Program-made: the position numbers and the translations under genes
Notes under the pieces: model-generated
Database searches by the model: none
The model's input: the letters and a program-made list of their open reading frames with translations, nothing else
What the model was told of the DNA's origin: nothing
Shown: positions 33,715 through 43,100 of the stretch, piece by piece
Layout of the letters: the number at the start of each line of letters is the position of its first letter
Position numbering within the stretch: position 1 is the first letter of the stretch
From: Planctomycetota bacterium
GTDB lineage: Bacteria; Planctomycetota; UBA1135; UBA2386
Assembly (NCBI GenBank): GCA_020851075.1
Contig: JADZDL010000368.1
Coordinates: 1 to 46,385 of the forward strand
Direction of reading: 5' to 3'
Length of the DNA: 46,385 bases

Positions 33715-34443
33715 TTGCTCTCGAAATCCGCAGCCCGCCGGTTCTTCCTCGGCGGGACATTCGTGTGCTTCGGCGCATTCGTCCTGCTGACGCTGGACAC
33801 CCTGCGTCGCATCCCAGCCCAAACCAACCAAGACGCGATGACCGCCGATGTGGTCCGCGGCAAGCACTTGTGGGACTCCAGCAACTGCATGGGGTGCCAC
33901 ACACTGCTAGGCGAAGGCGCCTACTACGCGCCAGAACTGACCAGAGTCTACGAGCGCCGCGGCCCGACCTTCATCACGGCGATGCTCAAGGACCCGGCCG
34001 CGATGTACCCAGGCCAACGACGCATGCAGGACTACAAGTTCAGCGATGCGCAGATCGCCGATCTGGTCGCGTTCCTGCAGTGGATAGGCACGATGGACCT
34101 GAATGGTTTTCCCGCCAAACCGACGCTGGGACAGGTCGCCGTCGTCAACAGCTCCACCGGGGAAACGATGGCCGCGACTGCCGACCGCCCACTCGTCTTC
34201 AACCAACTGTGCATCGCCTGCCACTCTCTCGGTGGGCAAGGTGGAATGGTCGGCCCGGCCCTCGACGGCGTCGGCAACCGACTGACCGCCGACTACATCA
34301 AGAGTTGGTTGAGGGACCCCCTGTCCGTCAAGAAGGACAGCAAGATGCCAAAACTGCCCCTCAGCGAAGAGATCATCACCGAACTGGTCGCGTTCCTCAG
34401 CAAACAGACGACTGCATCGACCCCGAAGGAGGCAGGCAAGTGA
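33715..34443 (+). CDS. norC: Nitric oxide reductase cytochrome c subunit NorC, diheme form
   Basis: 242 aa from the TTG at 33715, which has AGGAGG six bases upstream; an earlier TTG at 33685 adds ten residues but lies against the palindrome. An N-terminal anchor helix (FFLGGTFVCFGAFVLLTLDTL) is followed by the NorC domain: CMGCH (58-62), GEGAYYAPELT and a Met-containing segment. A second cytochrome c domain follows with CIACH (166-170) and MPKLPLSEEIITELVAFLS. Ordinary NorC has one heme and about 150 residues, so this is a fusion giving an extra electron entry site. It delivers electrons to NorB. The stop overlaps the norB GTG. Confidence 0.92.
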   Translation: MLSKSAARRFFLGGTFVCFGAFVLLTLDTLRRIPAQTNQDAMTADVVRGKHLWDSSNCMGCHTLLGEGAYYAPELTRVYERRGPTFITAMLKDPAAMYPGQRRMQDYKFSDAQIADLVAFLQWIGTMDLNGFPAKPTLGQVAVVNSSTGETMAATADRPLVFNQLCIACHSLGGQGGMVGPALDGVGNRLTADYIKSWLRDPLSVKKDSKMPKLPLSEEIITELVAFLSKQTTASTPKEAGK

Positions 34444-35825
34444 AGTACGAATCGCAACGTGTGGCCTGGTGGTTCTTCGCAACCAGCATGCTGCTGCTCA
34501 CCCTGCAGCTCGTCTACGGCTTCATCATGGGGTTCGCCCACATGGGGCTCGACGGCTTGCACGACGTGATCCCATTCCACGTCGCCCGCGCCACGCACAC
34601 CAACCTGTTGGTGGTCTGGCTGCTGTGCGGATTCATGGGGTCCGCCTACTACATCGTGCCCGAAGAGGTCGGGCGAGAGCTGTTCAGCGTGAAACTGGCA
34701 TGGTTACAGCTGATCTCGCTCGTGGTGGTCGGCGTCGTCGCGATCGTCGGGTTCCACTTCCAATGGTGGGAAGGCCGCAAGTTCCTTGAGATCCCGCGTC
34801 CTCTGGACTGGCTGGTCGTCGTCAACGTATTGCTATTCCTGTTCAACATCGCCAAGACGATGTGGAAGAGCCCGCGCATCACGACCACGAGCTGCGTGCT
34901 GTTCTTCGGCCTGCTGATGGCGGCCCTGCTCTACCTGCCGGGCATGATCCCGACCGACCACCAGACCCTCGACAGCTACTGGCGCTGGTGGGTGGTGCAC
35001 CTCTGGGTGGAGGGCGTCTGGGAGCTGATCATGGGCGGCATCCTCGCTTACCTGCTGATCAAACTGACGGGCGTGGATCGCGAACTGATCGAGAAGTGGC
35101 TCTACGTGATCGTCGGCCTGACGTTCCTGTCGGGCATCCTCGGCACCGGCCACCACTACTACTACATCGGCACGCCGCGCTATTGGCTGCTCATCGGCGG
35201 CCTGTTCGGCGCGCTCGAACCCCTGGCCTTCCTCGGCATGGCCATCTATGCGATCGCGATGGCGAAGAAGGGTGGTCGCGCGCACCCCAACCGCAACGCG
35301 CTGGCCTGGACCATCGGCTGCTCGATCATGTCGTTCGTCGGCGCCGGATTCCTCGGCTTCGCCCACACCCTGCCGCAGGTGAACATGTATACGCACGGGA
35401 CGCTGGTCACGGCGATGCACGGTCACATGGCGTTCTGGGGCGCCTATGCGATGCTCGTGCTGGCGATCATCTCCTACGCGCTGCCGCAGCTGACGGGGCG
35501 CAAGCTCCACGACACGCCACTCGCCACGTTCGCGTTCTGGGCCTCCAACATCGGCATGGTCGCGATGACGCTCGCGTTCGCGGTCGCCGGCGTGACGCAG
35601 GTCGTGCTCGAGCGCCGCGTCGGCATGGACTTCCTGACCGTGCAGAAGGAACTGGAAGTGCACTTCTTCGGCCTGATCCTGGCGGCGACGTTGTTCGCGG
35701 CCGGCATCGTCGCCTACCTGGTGCAGTTCGTGCGCTACGGCATGCCGAAGGGTGACGTAATCGGGGACGTCGACGAAACCAGCGAAGTGCCTGCCGTCAG
35801 CACCGCCGCCGAGGCCCTGTCGTGA
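34440..35825 (+). CDS. norB: Nitric oxide reductase catalytic subunit NorB
   Basis: 461 aa with GTG start at 34440 (GTGA overlap with norC). Twelve transmembrane helices of the heme-copper oxidase fold are apparent. Histidines for the low-spin heme (RATHTNLLVVWLL; MHGHMAFWGAY) and for heme b3/FeB (VHLWVEGVWELI with the active-site Glu, and GTGHHYYYIGTP) are present. The length matches cNor NorB without the quinol-oxidising N-terminal extension of qNor. It reduces 2 NO to N2O in the membrane using electrons from NorC. It overlaps the norQ start by four bases. Confidence 0.95.
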   Translation: MKYESQRVAWWFFATSMLLLTLQLVYGFIMGFAHMGLDGLHDVIPFHVARATHTNLLVVWLLCGFMGSAYYIVPEEVGRELFSVKLAWLQLISLVVVGVVAIVGFHFQWWEGRKFLEIPRPLDWLVVVNVLLFLFNIAKTMWKSPRITTTSCVLFFGLLMAALLYLPGMIPTDHQTLDSYWRWWVVHLWVEGVWELIMGGILAYLLIKLTGVDRELIEKWLYVIVGLTFLSGILGTGHHYYYIGTPRYWLLIGGLFGALEPLAFLGMAIYAIAMAKKGGRAHPNRNALAWTIGCSIMSFVGAGFLGFAHTLPQVNMYTHGTLVTAMHGHMAFWGAYAMLVLAIISYALPQLTGRKLHDTPLATFAFWASNIGMVAMTLAFAVAGVTQVVLERRVGMDFLTVQKELEVHFFGLILAATLFAAGIVAYLVQFVRYGMPKGDVIGDVDETSEVPAVSTAAEALS

Positions 35826-36622
35826 ACGCGCCGGCAGCGACACTGCCGGCTCGGGCGCCCTGGTACCGGGCCAGCGGCCGCGAGAAGGAGATCCTGCGCG
35901 TCGCCGCGGCGCAGGGCCTACCGGTGCTGCTGAAGGGGCCAACCGGCTGTGGCAAGTCCCGCTTCGTCGAAGCGATGGCGCACGAACTCGGCCGACCGCT
36001 GATCACCGTTGCGTGCAATGAGGAAACCTCCGCAGTCGATCTTTGTGGTCGGCACCTCGTCATCGGCGGTGACACCGTGTGGCAGGACGGCCCCGCGGTG
36101 CGCGCTGCGCGCCTTGGGGCAGTGCTCTACCTCGACGAAATCGCCGAAGCACGCGAAGACGTGCTCGTTGTCTTGCACCCATTGGCCGACCACCGGCGCC
36201 AGCTGTGGCTCGACCGGCGCGACGAGGTCGTCACTGCCGCGCCTGACTTCCTGCTGGTGGCATCCTTCAATCCAGGCTACCAGGGCGCGCTGAAAGAGCT
36301 GAAGCCCTCCACCCGCCAGCGGTTTGTCACCCTGGCGTTCGACTGGCCCGAAGCGGCGGTCGAAATCGAGATCGTCGCGACTGAGAGTGGCATCGATGCA
36401 CCAATCGCCAAACGCCTGGTGGCATTCGCCCGCAAGGTACGTAGCCAGCCCGAACTCGGCCTCACCGAAACCGTCTCCACCCGGCTGCTGGTCGCTGCCG
36501 CCAGGCTGATCCGCGCCGGAGTGCCGGCACGGGCGGCCTGTGAAGCGGCGATCGTGCAACCGTTGACCGACGATCGGGAGATCGCCGCGACCTTGACCAA
36601 CGCGGTCGCCTTGGCGTTCTAA
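35822..36622 (+). CDS. norQ: NorQ AAA+ ATPase (MoxR/CbbQ family)
   Basis: 266 aa, GTG start in the GTGA overlap with norB. Walker A GPTGCGKS (39-46), Walker B AVLYLDEIAEA (about 98-108), a sensor Asn in VASFNPGY and TRQRF arginine finger region are all present. NorQ, with NorD, remodels NorCB to insert the non-heme iron. It ends four bases before the norD ATG. Confidence 0.93.
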   Translation: MNAPAATLPARAPWYRASGREKEILRVAAAQGLPVLLKGPTGCGKSRFVEAMAHELGRPLITVACNEETSAVDLCGRHLVIGGDTVWQDGPAVRAARLGAVLYLDEIAEAREDVLVVLHPLADHRRQLWLDRRDEVVTAAPDFLLVASFNPGYQGALKELKPSTRQRFVTLAFDWPEAAVEIEIVATESGIDAPIAKRLVAFARKVRSQPELGLTETVSTRLLVAAARLIRAGVPARAACEAAIVQPLTDDREIAATLTNAVALAF

Positions 36623-36626
36623 GCCC

Positions 36627-38384
36627 ATGAGCCTCGACGAACGTCTGTTCGGTAGACTGCATCAATGGTGGACGAGCCGCCGCCAGAACGCCGCAGCGGC
36701 CAACCACCTCGACGTCGAGGCTCTTGCGCCAATGCTGCAACGCCTGGCGCCACTGCTCGCCGGGAAACCACTCGCGGTCGTATTCGGCGACGAGCCCGCC
36801 GTGCTCGGGGAACGAATCGTGCTGCCGCGCCAGCTGTCGCTTGCGAGCGGGCGCGATGACGCCTGGCAGATGCTCCTCTGGCGACTGGCCCTGAGTGCCG
36901 CCGCCCACGCCACCGACACCACCGCGCTACCGACAGTCGGGCCGATCCACGCGTTGCGGGCCGAGTTGCCGACCCTGCGCACCTGGCTGGACGAAGAGTG
37001 GCCCGCCGCACTCGACCTGCAGGCCGCCGCTACCCGCCATGCCACAGCACTCGGCCACGTCGGCGACGACCCCTGGCTCGCCGTCTGTGGTGCGCTGCCG
37101 CGCCCGAGCGCGCCTTCGCAAGCCGGCACCACGGCGGCACCGACGCCAGCGACGCGCGACGCCATGCCCCACGGCACCGAGCGCAAGGCGAAGGGCCAAC
37201 GAACCGCCGAGGCCATCGAAGTGGATCGCCGCGACGACGGTGCCACGCCGCTCGCCCATGTGTTCGAGAAGGTGAAGACCGCCGAAGAACACACCGGCGG
37301 CAACCGCGCCATGGATGGCAGTGACGAGCTGGCCGACCACCTGGCGGCACTTGAAGAACTCGATCTGCGCCGCGTCGTGCGCAGTCACCACGCCACCGCG
37401 TCGGTGTTCCGCGCCGACCTCACGGTCGAGACTGCCATGGTCGAACTCAGCGACACGGGCCCGGCGCCTAGCGCGACGATCCCATACGACGAGTGGGATG
37501 AGAAGCACCGCCAGTATCTGCCGGGATGGTGCGCCATCCATGCAACGCACGCCCCCCCACCTCCAGATCCGGTCGCCGCGGCGAACGCGGCCCGAGTCCT
37601 GCGAACCCGGCACGCGGCACTTCTGCGGACGCTTCGCCTGGAATTCCACCGCCTGCAACGGCACCGAGCCGTCCGCCGCCGGCAACCTTCAGGTCCCAAC
37701 CACGATCTGGACGCCATCGTGGAACAGCACGGCGCCGTGGTCGCGGCTCGCGCAGGTTGCGGCACTGCCGGAGAAGCACGACTGTACGAAGCTCGGCGCG
37801 CTGCGCCGCCCCACGTCGCGACGCTCATTCTGCTGGATCGTAGCCTGTCGAGCGACAGCTGGGTACAGGGACACCGCGTGCTCGACACGGCGCGCAACGC
37901 GACGCTCCTGCTGGGCGACGTACTACAGGACGTGCAACTCTCCTTCGCCGTAGCGACGTTCTGCAGCCATTCTCGCCGCGACTGCCGCTTCGATTCCGTG
38001 AAGGACTTCGCTGCGGACTGGCACCGCTGTAGCAGCCGCTTGTTCGGATTGCGCCCGGATGGCTACACGCGCATTGGTCCAGCCATCCGCCATGCGACGG
38101 CGCTACTGGCCAAGGAGCCTGCGCGGCATCGCTTGTTGCTCGTGGTCAGCGACTGCAAACCCGTCGACTACGATCACTACGAAGGGCGCCACGGCACCGG
38201 CGACGTTCGGCAGGCCTTGCGGGAAGCGAGTCGCGTCGGGGTGAAGGTGCTCGCTCTGGCGATCGACGGCACAGTCGGCACGCACTTGCCGCGGATGTTC
38301 GGGCCGCAGGGGTTTCGGATCGTGCCCAACGTCGCCGCGCTGACGACGGCGTTGGCTCGACTGCACGAGCGGCTGCTGCACTGA
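36627..38384 (+). CDS. norD: NorD von Willebrand factor A domain protein
   Basis: 585 aa. The C-terminal 200 residues are a VWA domain: MIDAS residues in LLDRSLSSDSW (D-x-S-x-S), TRIGPAIRHA (the Thr) and VVSDCKPVDYDH (Asp). The N-terminal and middle parts are alpha-helical and polar, as in NorD/CbbO proteins, with a linker at about 155-225. With NorQ it forms the chaperone pair that activates NO reductase. No transmembrane segment is seen, so it is cytoplasmic. A 67-bp gap follows. Confidence 0.88.
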   Translation: MSLDERLFGRLHQWWTSRRQNAAAANHLDVEALAPMLQRLAPLLAGKPLAVVFGDEPAVLGERIVLPRQLSLASGRDDAWQMLLWRLALSAAAHATDTTALPTVGPIHALRAELPTLRTWLDEEWPAALDLQAAATRHATALGHVGDDPWLAVCGALPRPSAPSQAGTTAAPTPATRDAMPHGTERKAKGQRTAEAIEVDRRDDGATPLAHVFEKVKTAEEHTGGNRAMDGSDELADHLAALEELDLRRVVRSHHATASVFRADLTVETAMVELSDTGPAPSATIPYDEWDEKHRQYLPGWCAIHATHAPPPPDPVAAANAARVLRTRHAALLRTLRLEFHRLQRHRAVRRRQPSGPNHDLDAIVEQHGAVVAARAGCGTAGEARLYEARRAAPPHVATLILLDRSLSSDSWVQGHRVLDTARNATLLLGDVLQDVQLSFAVATFCSHSRRDCRFDSVKDFAADWHRCSSRLFGLRPDGYTRIGPAIRHATALLAKEPARHRLLLVVSDCKPVDYDHYEGRHGTGDVRQALREASRVGVKVLALAIDGTVGTHLPRMFGPQGFRIVPNVAALTTALARLHERLLH

Positions 38385-38517
38385 ATTGAACCGCGGTCGG
38401 CTTGGCAGAGTCTTGAGCCTCTGGCGGACGTCGTGATCCACGCGCGGGGCCTTGACCGCCGCCGAAAACCCGTCCGAACGGGCGCAACTGCGCAACCGTG
38501 TGGGGGTCACGCTGCGT

Positions 38518-39981
38518 ATGGCCAGAAGCCCACTAAGGGATTACCTACAAAGGATGCAGGCGATTCCGAAGTTGATCCAGGGTGGTATGGGCATAGGCGT
38601 ATCCGATTGGCGACTGGCCCGCGCTGTGGCAAGTCTCGGCCAGCTCGGGGTGGTGTCGGGCACCGGCCTCGACACGGTATTTGTGCGACGCCTGCAGTCT
38701 GGGGACATAGGCGGCCACCTGCGCCGGGCTTGCGCCCACTTCCCCTGGCCCGGCGTAGCGTCAAAGATCCTGCAGCGATGGTTGCGGCCAGCCGGGCGCA
38801 CGCACGGCGAACGCTATGAACTGGTGCCCTTGTATGTGCACCGAACCGACCCGGAACGCGATGCTCTGGTCGTACTCGCCAACTTCGCCGAGGTCTGGCT
38901 GGCTCGCGAAGGCCACAACGGGCTCGTCGGCATCAACCTTCTGACGAAGATTCAGCCACAAACACTGCCGGCCCTGTATGGCGCCATGCTGGCCGGCGTA
39001 GCATGCGTACTGATGGGCGCCGGTATTCCCCGCGAAATCCCTGGCGCGCTCGACGCGCTGGCAGCTCATTCTCCGGCCTCGCTTCACTACGAAGTCGCTG
39101 GGGCAAACAACCCGGTGCACATCGAGTTCGACCCGCACGCCTACTGGCATGAACTGCCTGCAGCGCTGTCCCGGCCCCAGTTCTTGGCGATTGTCGCCGC
39201 GCACTCTCTGGCAACCGTTCTGCAGCGCAAGGCCAACGGACGCATCGACGGGTTCGTAGTCGAGAGCCCAACCGCTGGCGGTCATAACGCCCCCCCGCGC
39301 GGCAACCTAGCACTCGACGAACGAGGGCAACCAGTCTACGGCGTGCGCGATGAGGTAGACCTCACAGTGATGCAAGGGCTCGGCCTACCATACTGGCTCG
39401 CGGGCGGGGTCGGTTCGCCGGAGGGCGTGAAGTCGGCTTTTGAGCAAGGCGCAGCCGGAGTGCAGGTGGGCACGCTGTTCGCGTTCTGCGACGAATCCGG
39501 AATCACCCGCGAACTCAAGGATGCGACAATCGCCGCCGCCAACGCGGGATCGCTCCGGATACACACCGACCCACGCGCTTCGCCGACCGGCTACCCGTTC
39601 AAGCTCGTACAAGCGGCCGGAGTGCCCGAGTCCTCGCCCGAGCGTGACCGGGTCTGCGACCTCGGCTACCTGCGCACCCCATACCTCCGGCCCGACGGGT
39701 CCATCGGTCAACGCTGTTCAGGCGAACCGCTCGCACACTACGTGAACAAAGGCGGCGACCCAGCCGATACCATAGGCCGCCGTTGCCTATGCAACGCTCT
39801 GATGGCAAACATCGGGCTCGGCCAGGTGCGCGGCGCAGGCACTACGGAACAGCCGCTGTTGACCGCGGGCGACGATCTAGTGCGCCTCGCAAGGTTCCTC
39901 GCCGGGCGGGTTCGTTACCGCGCTGCCGACGTGGTCCAGTATCTGCTCCAAGCAAACTCGCGGCAACAGGCCCTCGTCTAG
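38518..39981 (+). CDS. Nitronate monooxygenase (2-nitropropane dioxygenase-like) family protein
   Basis: 487 aa from the ATG at 38518; a TTG at 38452 would add 22 residues, and a Met at 38554 is also possible. The TIM-barrel FMN enzyme pattern is clear: IPKLIQGGMGIGVSDWRLARAV, GINLLTKIQP, SPTAGGHNAPP (AGGH, with the catalytic His of the family), and the phosphate-binding GGVGSPEGVKSAFEQGAAGVQVGT. Length exceeds simple NMOs (about 330), with an extra C-terminal Cys-containing region (GRRCLCNALMANIG) like PfaD/long NMO groups. It may oxidise alkyl nitronates to nitrite and a carbonyl, or do an unrelated FMN reaction. It is the last gene of the island, six bases from the right repeat. Confidence 0.78.
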   Translation: MARSPLRDYLQRMQAIPKLIQGGMGIGVSDWRLARAVASLGQLGVVSGTGLDTVFVRRLQSGDIGGHLRRACAHFPWPGVASKILQRWLRPAGRTHGERYELVPLYVHRTDPERDALVVLANFAEVWLAREGHNGLVGINLLTKIQPQTLPALYGAMLAGVACVLMGAGIPREIPGALDALAAHSPASLHYEVAGANNPVHIEFDPHAYWHELPAALSRPQFLAIVAAHSLATVLQRKANGRIDGFVVESPTAGGHNAPPRGNLALDERGQPVYGVRDEVDLTVMQGLGLPYWLAGGVGSPEGVKSAFEQGAAGVQVGTLFAFCDESGITRELKDATIAAANAGSLRIHTDPRASPTGYPFKLVQAAGVPESSPERDRVCDLGYLRTPYLRPDGSIGQRCSGEPLAHYVNKGGDPADTIGRRCLCNALMANIGLGQVRGAGTTEQPLLTAGDDLVRLARFLAGRVRYRAADVVQYLLQANSRQQALV

Positions 39982-39987
39982 CCGTCG

Positions 39988-40145
39988 AATAGCGATCTAA
40001 CCAAGCAGCAACTCGAGATCCCCGCGCGACAGCCCCTGCAGCAGCGATCGCTCGCCACCAAACACCGCATCGCACAGCGCGCGCTTCTGCGCCTGCAACT
40101 CGAGCACACGCTCTTCGACGGTGCCGCGGCAAACCATGCGGAACG
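39988..40145. repeat. Right direct repeat of denitrification island (SNF2 3' end)
   Basis: Matches 27745-27901; it covers the last 48 codons and the stop of the intact helicase gene and nine bases beyond. Confidence 0.93.
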
Positions 40146-43100
40146 CGTGCACGACGCGCTTCTGGCCGTACCGATGCGCACGGTCGATCGCCTGGCTCTC
40201 AGCCGCGGGATTCCACCACGGATCGAGCAGGAACACGTAATCGGCCGCGGTCAGGTTGAGACCAACCCCACCGGCCTTCAGGCTGATCAGGAACACCGCG
40301 CACTTGGGATCGTTCTGGAAGCGCTCGACGCGCGCCGCGCGGTCCCCCGTGCTGCCGTCGATGCGCGTCCACTCGATGCCGCGCGCGCGCAGGTGCGGCT
40401 CGACGAGATCGAGAAACCCCGTGAACTGCGAGAACACGAGCGCTTTGTGCCCTTCTTCGGCGAGCTCTTCAAGGCGCGGCAAGAGCGCATCGAGCTTGGC
40501 GCTCGACGATTCGAGCCGGGCCGGATCCAGCAGGGCTTCGTGGCAAGCGGCCTGGCGCAGTCGCAGCAGCGCTTCGAGCACGACCACACCTTGGTCCTTG
40601 GCGGCCACGCCGGACTCGTTCGGCAACGGCGCCGCGAGCAGGCGCTGCTTGTAGTAGCGCTTCATCTCGTCGTAGCGGCGCCGCTGGTCGGGCTCGAGAT
40701 CGCACCAAAGCGTCTGCTCGATCTTCTCGGGCAGGTCCTTCAACACCTGCGACTTCGTGCGGCGCAGCATGACGGGCCGCAACGCGCCCTGCACGACCTG
40801 GCGATGGCGCGCGAGTGCCGCGGGCGAAGTGCCAGCTTCAAACAGGCCGCGGAACGCGTTCAAACGGCCCAGCATGCCCGGATTGAGGAACTCAAACAGC
40901 GACCACAGTTCGCCGAGGTGGTTCTCGACGGGCGTGCCCGTGATCGCGAGCCGATGGTGCGCGCGCAGCAGCCGCACGGCCTTGCTGGTCTGGCTGTCCG
41001 CGTTCTTCGCCACGTGCGCCTCGTCGAGGATCACGTGGTGGAAACGCTGCGCACGCTGTTCAAACTCGGCCGCGTCGGTGCGCAGGAGCCCGTAGGTCGT
41101 GAGCACGAGGTCGCTGTGGGCCAGTTCTTCGGCCGAAGCCTGCCAGCGGTCCGACTTGCTGAAATCGAGCACGCGCAGCGATGGAACGAACTTCTTCGCT
41201 TCCGCGAGCCAGTTGGTGAGCACCGAACGCGGCGCCACGAGCAGACTCGGGCGAACCGCGCGCGCCGTGTCGGCACAGACCGTGGCCAGGTAGGCAAGCA
41301 CCTGCACGGTCTTGCCAAGGCCCATGTCGTCGGCGAGGCAACCGCCGAGGCCAAACTCGCGCAGGAACATGAGCCAGCCGAGACCCTGCCGCTGGTACGG
41401 GCGCAGTTCGCCGCAGAAACTCGCCGGCTCCATCGCGGGCGCCACACTGCGGAACGCCGCGAAACGCTCGCGCAAGGCCGCGAATGGCGCATCGACCGTG
41501 AAGTCCTCACCGTCATGCGCGAGCATCGCATCGAGCACGAGCGCCTGCGAAAGTGGCAAGCGGATCTGGCGATCGTCGAGGTCCGGGCCGAGCTGACGCA
41601 GCGTCTCGATGCGACGCAGCCAACGTTCGGGCAGCAGGCCAAATGAGCCGTCGCCGAGTTCGAGCAGGCCTTCGGGCAACAGGCGCCGGCGCAACAGCTC
41701 GGGCAGCGAACTGGTCTGGTCCGTGAACTCCACGGCGCCGGCCACTTCGAGCCATTCGCCCGCCGTGTGCACCGTGCCGCGGCCAGCCACAAACGTGCGC
41801 AGCGGCCGCCCCTCGAGTTGCGGCACGAGGCCCGCGGCAAACAGGGCCGGGATCACGTTGCCGATCGCTTCGCGCGCACAGCGCCACGTATCCCCTTCGC
41901 GGCGCTGCAGCCCAGCGGCCTGCGCGCGTTCGCTGCACTGCGATTCGGCGGCAAAGTCGCGCCGTACGAGCGCCGTGGCCTCCTGCACGAGCGGCCGGTC
42001 ATCGCCGGGCAGCACGATCGTGCCCTCGTAGGCCAACTGCAGCGAAGCCTCGAAGTGCTCGTCGGTGGCCTTGGCGAGCCGCAACAACACGCGGCCGACC
42101 GGTTTGGTCGGCGGCAGGTCGGCGATCGCGCGCGCGAGGAAACGATGCGAACCAGGCACCCGCGCCAACGCACCGAGCACGTGCGCGAGATCCCCCTGCG
42201 GCACTTCGATCGGCCCATGCCGCACGAGTTCGCGCGCGAGGTCCTGCGCACCACCGAGTTCGAGGCGGATCAGGCGGCCCGGCAGCAGCAGCACGTGGTC
42301 GCTTGGCAACTGCCGCACCGAATCGAGCGGCTGGATGTCTTCGCCGCGGCACAGCAGGCCGTGCAGGTGCCCGGGTGCGTGTTCGCCCGCCTCGGCGGCC
42401 GGCGCGCGGTAGAGCACTTCGAAGTGGAACGGCTCCTCGGTGTCGATGCGCAGCGGCACCGGCGGCTCGTCACTGTCGGCGTCTAGCGGAGCGGGACCGA
42501 CGAACGTGCGGCGCACGGCCGCGAGCAGTGGCAGGACCTGCGGCAGCGCACCATCGGGCAACCACCACGGATGCGACAACCGCACCGGTCCGCGGGCCGC
42601 TTTGCCAAGACCGAGCGCACCGTGACTCTGGTGCGCGTCGCGTTCGTAACGCAACAGCAAGGCGCGGTCGGCGGCCCCGAGCAACGCCACTTCTTCGGGC
42701 GTCAACGGCGCCGTGCGCGGCACGCCGAGTTCGCCGCTGCGTTTGCGTTTGCGCGAACGCAGCGACACATACAGACTGCCGTCGTCGCGCGGGCCGCGGT
42801 ACGGCCGCGTCTCCAGGAAAAACTCGAGTACGGGTTGTTCGATCGAGGGATCGCGCGCAGGCTCGGTCGGCACGACGCCGGCGAGGCGGCGACGCCACGA
42901 TTCGAGTTCGGCCCGGGCTTCGCTCTGCGTGCGGACGGCGGGTGGCGACGTCGGCGACGCTAGCGCCGACGCGGGTTTGGTGGGTTTGGCGGTGCCAAGC
43001 TCGGCCTCGTGCTGCGCATCCTCGATCGCGGCGAGAACGGCCCAGACGTGCTCACAATCGCCATCGTCTTCGAACGTCGGGCAATCGCACGAACCCTGCA

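Larger units (their letters stand above)
27902..39987. mobile_element. Genomic island carrying nirK-nor denitrification genes
   Basis: The 12.1-kb segment lies between the two direct repeats. Its genes nearly all run on the plus strand and serve nitrite and NO reduction. No integrase, transposase or plasmid gene is seen. The geometry (intact target gene on one side, duplicated 3' end on the other) fits single-crossover integration of a circle, or site-specific integration at a gene end. Calling it a mobile unit is inference. Confidence 0.65.

Noticed and set aside
27902..39987. Search for integrase, transposase or terminal inverted repeats in the island
   Set aside because: None seen by eye; the mobile nature rests only on the direct repeats and gene content.
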